From positions 1 to 7,204 of the forward strand of contig JBIKLI010000230.1 in NCBI GenBank assembly GCA_044359885.1: a DNA stretch of 7,204 nucleotides. Reading direction: 5' to 3'. This document shows positions 5,386-7,204 of this stretch, piece by piece. The first letter of the stretch is position 1. Each line of letters starts with the position of its first letter. The notes beneath the pieces are model-generated. The model had not been told where the DNA came from and searched no databases. It saw only the letters and a program-made list of their open reading frames with translations. This DNA is from CAIOSQ01 sp044359885. Its GTDB lineage: Bacteria > Pseudomonadota > Alphaproteobacteria > CACIAM-22H2. The position numbers and the translations under genes were made by a program.

Positions 5386-7204
5386 GTGAGCGTCGTCCCG
5401 GCACCCTCCGTGAGCACGGTTGACTTGGTGGCCTCTTGGGCTTGGTCAATGATTTCGGCTCGCGGCAACGTCCCGGGTTACGCTTGACGCCCGTTTGCTC
5501 AGAACATCAGCGCGCGATCTGGCGGGCCTTCCACGCCCAGGGCAGCAGTTCCGTGATGGCGCCGATCTTGTGGCCGGCCGCGATGCGCGAGAGGGTGTCC
5601 GTGAGCCAGGCCTGCGGATCAACGTCGTTGAGCTTGCAGGTCTGGAGCAGCGACGCGATGCGGGCCCAGTGTTCGGCGCCGCCGTCGCTGCCGGCGAAGA
5701 GTGCGTTCTTGCGCGTCAGGACCTGCGGCTTGATCGCGCGCTCGACCGTGTTCGTGTCGAGCTCGACGCGGCCGTCTTCGAGGAAGGTGCAGAGGCCGGC
5801 CCAGTTCTTCAGCGTGTAGCGGATGGCGCGCGCCGTGTCCGACTTGCCCGGCACCATGTCCAGCTGGTTGCGCAGCCACGGCTCCATCGCCGTCACGATC
5901 GGCATCGCATGCGCACGGCGTGCGGCAAGACGGATGTCGGCCGGCTGGCCGCGGATCTCGGCTTCGATCGCGTAGAGGGCGGTGATCCGGCGCAGCATCT
6001 CCTCGGCGATCGGCGCCGGCCCCTGCGCCGCGACCTCGAAGAACTTGCGCCGGACATGGACCCAGCAAAGCGCAAGACGAACCGGCCGGTTCTCCGCGAT
6101 CCTGGCATAGGCCTCGTAGCCGTCGCAGTGCAGGACGCCCGAGAAGGTGGCGAGATGCGAGAGCGGTCTTCGATGCGTGCGGTCCGGTTCGTAGACATAG
6201 GCAACCCCGGGCGGGTCGCCACCGCCCCAGCCGCGCATGTCGCGCGCATAGCTCCAGAGCTGGCCCGTCTTGGTCCGGCCACGCCCGGGATCGAGCACCG
6301 GCAGGGTCGTCTCGTCGGCGAACAGGACCGTCGAGGACATCAGGTCGGCGCGCAGCGCCTCGTAGAGCGGCGTCAGATGCCAGGCCGCCCGCCCGACCCA
6401 GTCCGCCAGCGTCGAACGATCGAGTTTGACACCCTGCCGGGCGAAGATCCCGACCTGGCGGTAGAGCGGGCAGTGATCGGCGTATTTGGCGACCACGATC
6501 TGCGCCACCAGCGCGTCGGTCGGCAGACCGCCTTCGACGATATGGGCCGGCGCCGGCGCCTGCACTGGCGCCTCGTCGCAGCTGCGGCAGGTGTATTTGG
6601 GCCGGATCGTCACCGCGACGCGCAGCTGCGCCGGCACGATGTCGAGACGCTCGGTGCGGTCCTCGCCGATGCAGGCCATCTCGCGCTTGCAGCAGGGGCA
6701 GGACTTGTCGGTGAGATCGACGACCTTCTCCACGCGCGGCAGATCCTTCGGCAGATTGCCGCGATTGGCCGCACGCTGCGGCTTCGTGCGCGTAGGCCGG
6801 TCCGGCTGCGGCTCCAACTGGGCCTTGATGGCGGCGATCTGCTGCTCGATCGCCTCGAAGGCGAGCGCCAACTGCTCGGGATCCTGCGTCTCCGACCGCG
6901 CGCCGAAGCGATGGCGGCGCATCGCCGCGAGCATGCTCTCCAGCTGTGCGATGCGGGTCTCGAGTTCGGCACGCACGATGACCAGACTGCGCGACTCCTG
7001 CGCCAGGACATCGGCACGCTCGGCTTGCGCAGCGGCGCGCTCCGCTTCGGCGGCCGCACGTTCCTCGGCACGCTCGCGTCGCGCTATCTCCGCCAGCAGC
7101 ATCGCGCGCAGCGCTGCCGGATCCCGAGGAAGTTTCGTCGCGTCGATTGTCACGCGAATCGAAATGGAATCCGACGTCGTCGGCTCAAGATGGCGACGGC
7201 AATT
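5386..7204 (-). mobile_element. IS66-family insertion sequence, partial (tnpC end only)
   Basis: The identity rests on the tnpC gene. The element continues past the right edge, where tnpB, tnpA and the other inverted repeat would lie. The left boundary is tentative: IS66 ends usually begin GTAAGCG, and the closest form to the left of tnpC is GTGAGCG at 5386, 121 bases beyond the tnpC stop. A second candidate is GTTACGCTTGACGCCCG at 5477-5493, only about 14 bases beyond the stop. Without the other end, neither the inverted repeat nor an 8-bp target duplication can be checked. A 13-base palindrome, CCGACGTCGTCGG, lies at 7171-7183 just upstream of tnpC. Confidence 0.6.
5507..7153 (-). CDS. tnpC: IS66 family transposase TnpC
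   Basis: The DDE transposase that cuts and joins the ends of an IS66 element. Seen in 548 residues: an N-terminal coiled coil rich in Ala, Glu and Arg at about 20-85, followed by RRHRFGARSE; a zinc-binding region with C152/C155 (CPCC) and C189/C192 (CRSC); the helix-rich block around VAKYADHCPLYRQ; the catalytic triad D280 (FADET), D344 (CDGYEAY) and E471 (DTNTVERAIKP); and the conserved tail NALFAGSDGGAEHWARIASLLQTCKLNDVDPQAWLTDTL. Length is normal for TnpC and there is no frameshift, so it looks functional. The start is uncertain: 7153 is a GTG without a clear Shine-Dalgarno, and the frame stays open to the window edge (upstream residues read RRHLEPTTSDSISIR before the GTG). Another frame has a TGA overlapping the GTG (GTGA), which might reflect coupling to an upstream gene. 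The gene runs convergently to the DUF1501 gene. Confidence 0.93.
   Translation of the reverse strand: MTIDATKLPRDPAALRAMLLAEIARRERAEERAAAEAERAAAQAERADVLAQESRSLVIVRAELETRIAQLESMLAAMRRHRFGARSETQDPEQLALAFEAIEQQIAAIKAQLEPQPDRPTRTKPQRAANRGNLPKDLPRVEKVVDLTDKSCPCCKREMACIGEDRTERLDIVPAQLRVAVTIRPKYTCRSCDEAPVQAPAPAHIVEGGLPTDALVAQIVVAKYADHCPLYRQVGIFARQGVKLDRSTLADWVGRAAWHLTPLYEALRADLMSSTVLFADETTLPVLDPGRGRTKTGQLWSYARDMRGWGGGDPPGVAYVYEPDRTHRRPLSHLATFSGVLHCDGYEAYARIAENRPVRLALCWVHVRRKFFEVAAQGPAPIAEEMLRRITALYAIEAEIRGQPADIRLAARRAHAMPIVTAMEPWLRNQLDMVPGKSDTARAIRYTLKNWAGLCTFLEDGRVELDTNTVERAIKPQVLTRKNALFAGSDGGAEHWARIASLLQTCKLNDVDPQAWLTDTLSRIAAGHKIGAITELLPWAWKARQIAR

Noticed and set aside
4019..5449. A 476-codon minus-strand open frame opposite the DUF1501 gene
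   Set aside because: Shadow composition throughout most of its length; the plus strand has all DUF1501 motifs. Only the short minus-strand stretch in the non-coding gap near 5355-5468, in a different frame, was kept as a weak finding.
5436..5819. A 127-codon plus-strand open frame over the end of tnpC
   Set aside because: Opposite the conserved C-terminal end of TnpC and without recognisable features.
1..7204. CRISPR array, tRNA or rRNA
   Set aside because: No regularly spaced direct repeats, cloverleaf or rRNA-like sequence was seen in the non-coding gaps.

Overview
The window is GC-rich DNA, probably chromosomal and most likely from an alphaproteobacterium. The GC content and codon choice are judged by eye. 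The assignment also rests on the gene families: a CHASE2-class III cyclase, a DUF1800/DUF1501 secreted pair and an IS66 TnpC. No taxonomic marker is present, so it is an inference.

Layout, left to right. Positions 1-153 are a leader region with a clear extended -10 promoter (TGCTATAAT at 114-122), a G-rich 5' UTR and a good Shine-Dalgarno site. A membrane-bound CHASE2-domain adenylate/guanylate cyclase follows at 154-2451 (+). A 131-base gap (2452-2582) holds a strong bulged stem-loop directly before the next ribosome binding site. Then come a DUF1800 protein (2583-4034, +, Sec-type signal peptide) and a DUF1501 protein (4049-5224, +, twin-arginine-type signal peptide), only 14 bases apart and so almost certainly one operon. 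The stretch 5225-5506 carries a second, nested stem-loop at the end of the DUF1501 gene and the unresolved end of an insertion sequence. An IS66-family transposase gene (tnpC) occupies 5507-7153 (-) and runs convergently toward the operon. The rest of the IS66 element lies beyond the right edge.

How the parts fit together: the cyclase would sense a periplasmic signal through CHASE2 and make a cyclic nucleotide in the cytoplasm. The DUF1800/DUF1501 pair is a widespread exported couple of unknown biochemical function. Nothing in the sequence proves that the cyclase and the pair act together; they share only strand and proximity. The IS66 element is an accessory insertion downstream.

The least expected observation is that the two stem-loops flanking the DUF1800-DUF1501 pair look related. 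Both have the same 11-base left arm, a similar right arm, and exactly 62 bases from the start of GCGCAGA to the end of TCTGCGC. They may be copies of a dispersed palindromic repeat or paired RNA elements. The downstream one also looks like a factor-independent terminator on the minus strand, where it would block transcription coming from the IS element.
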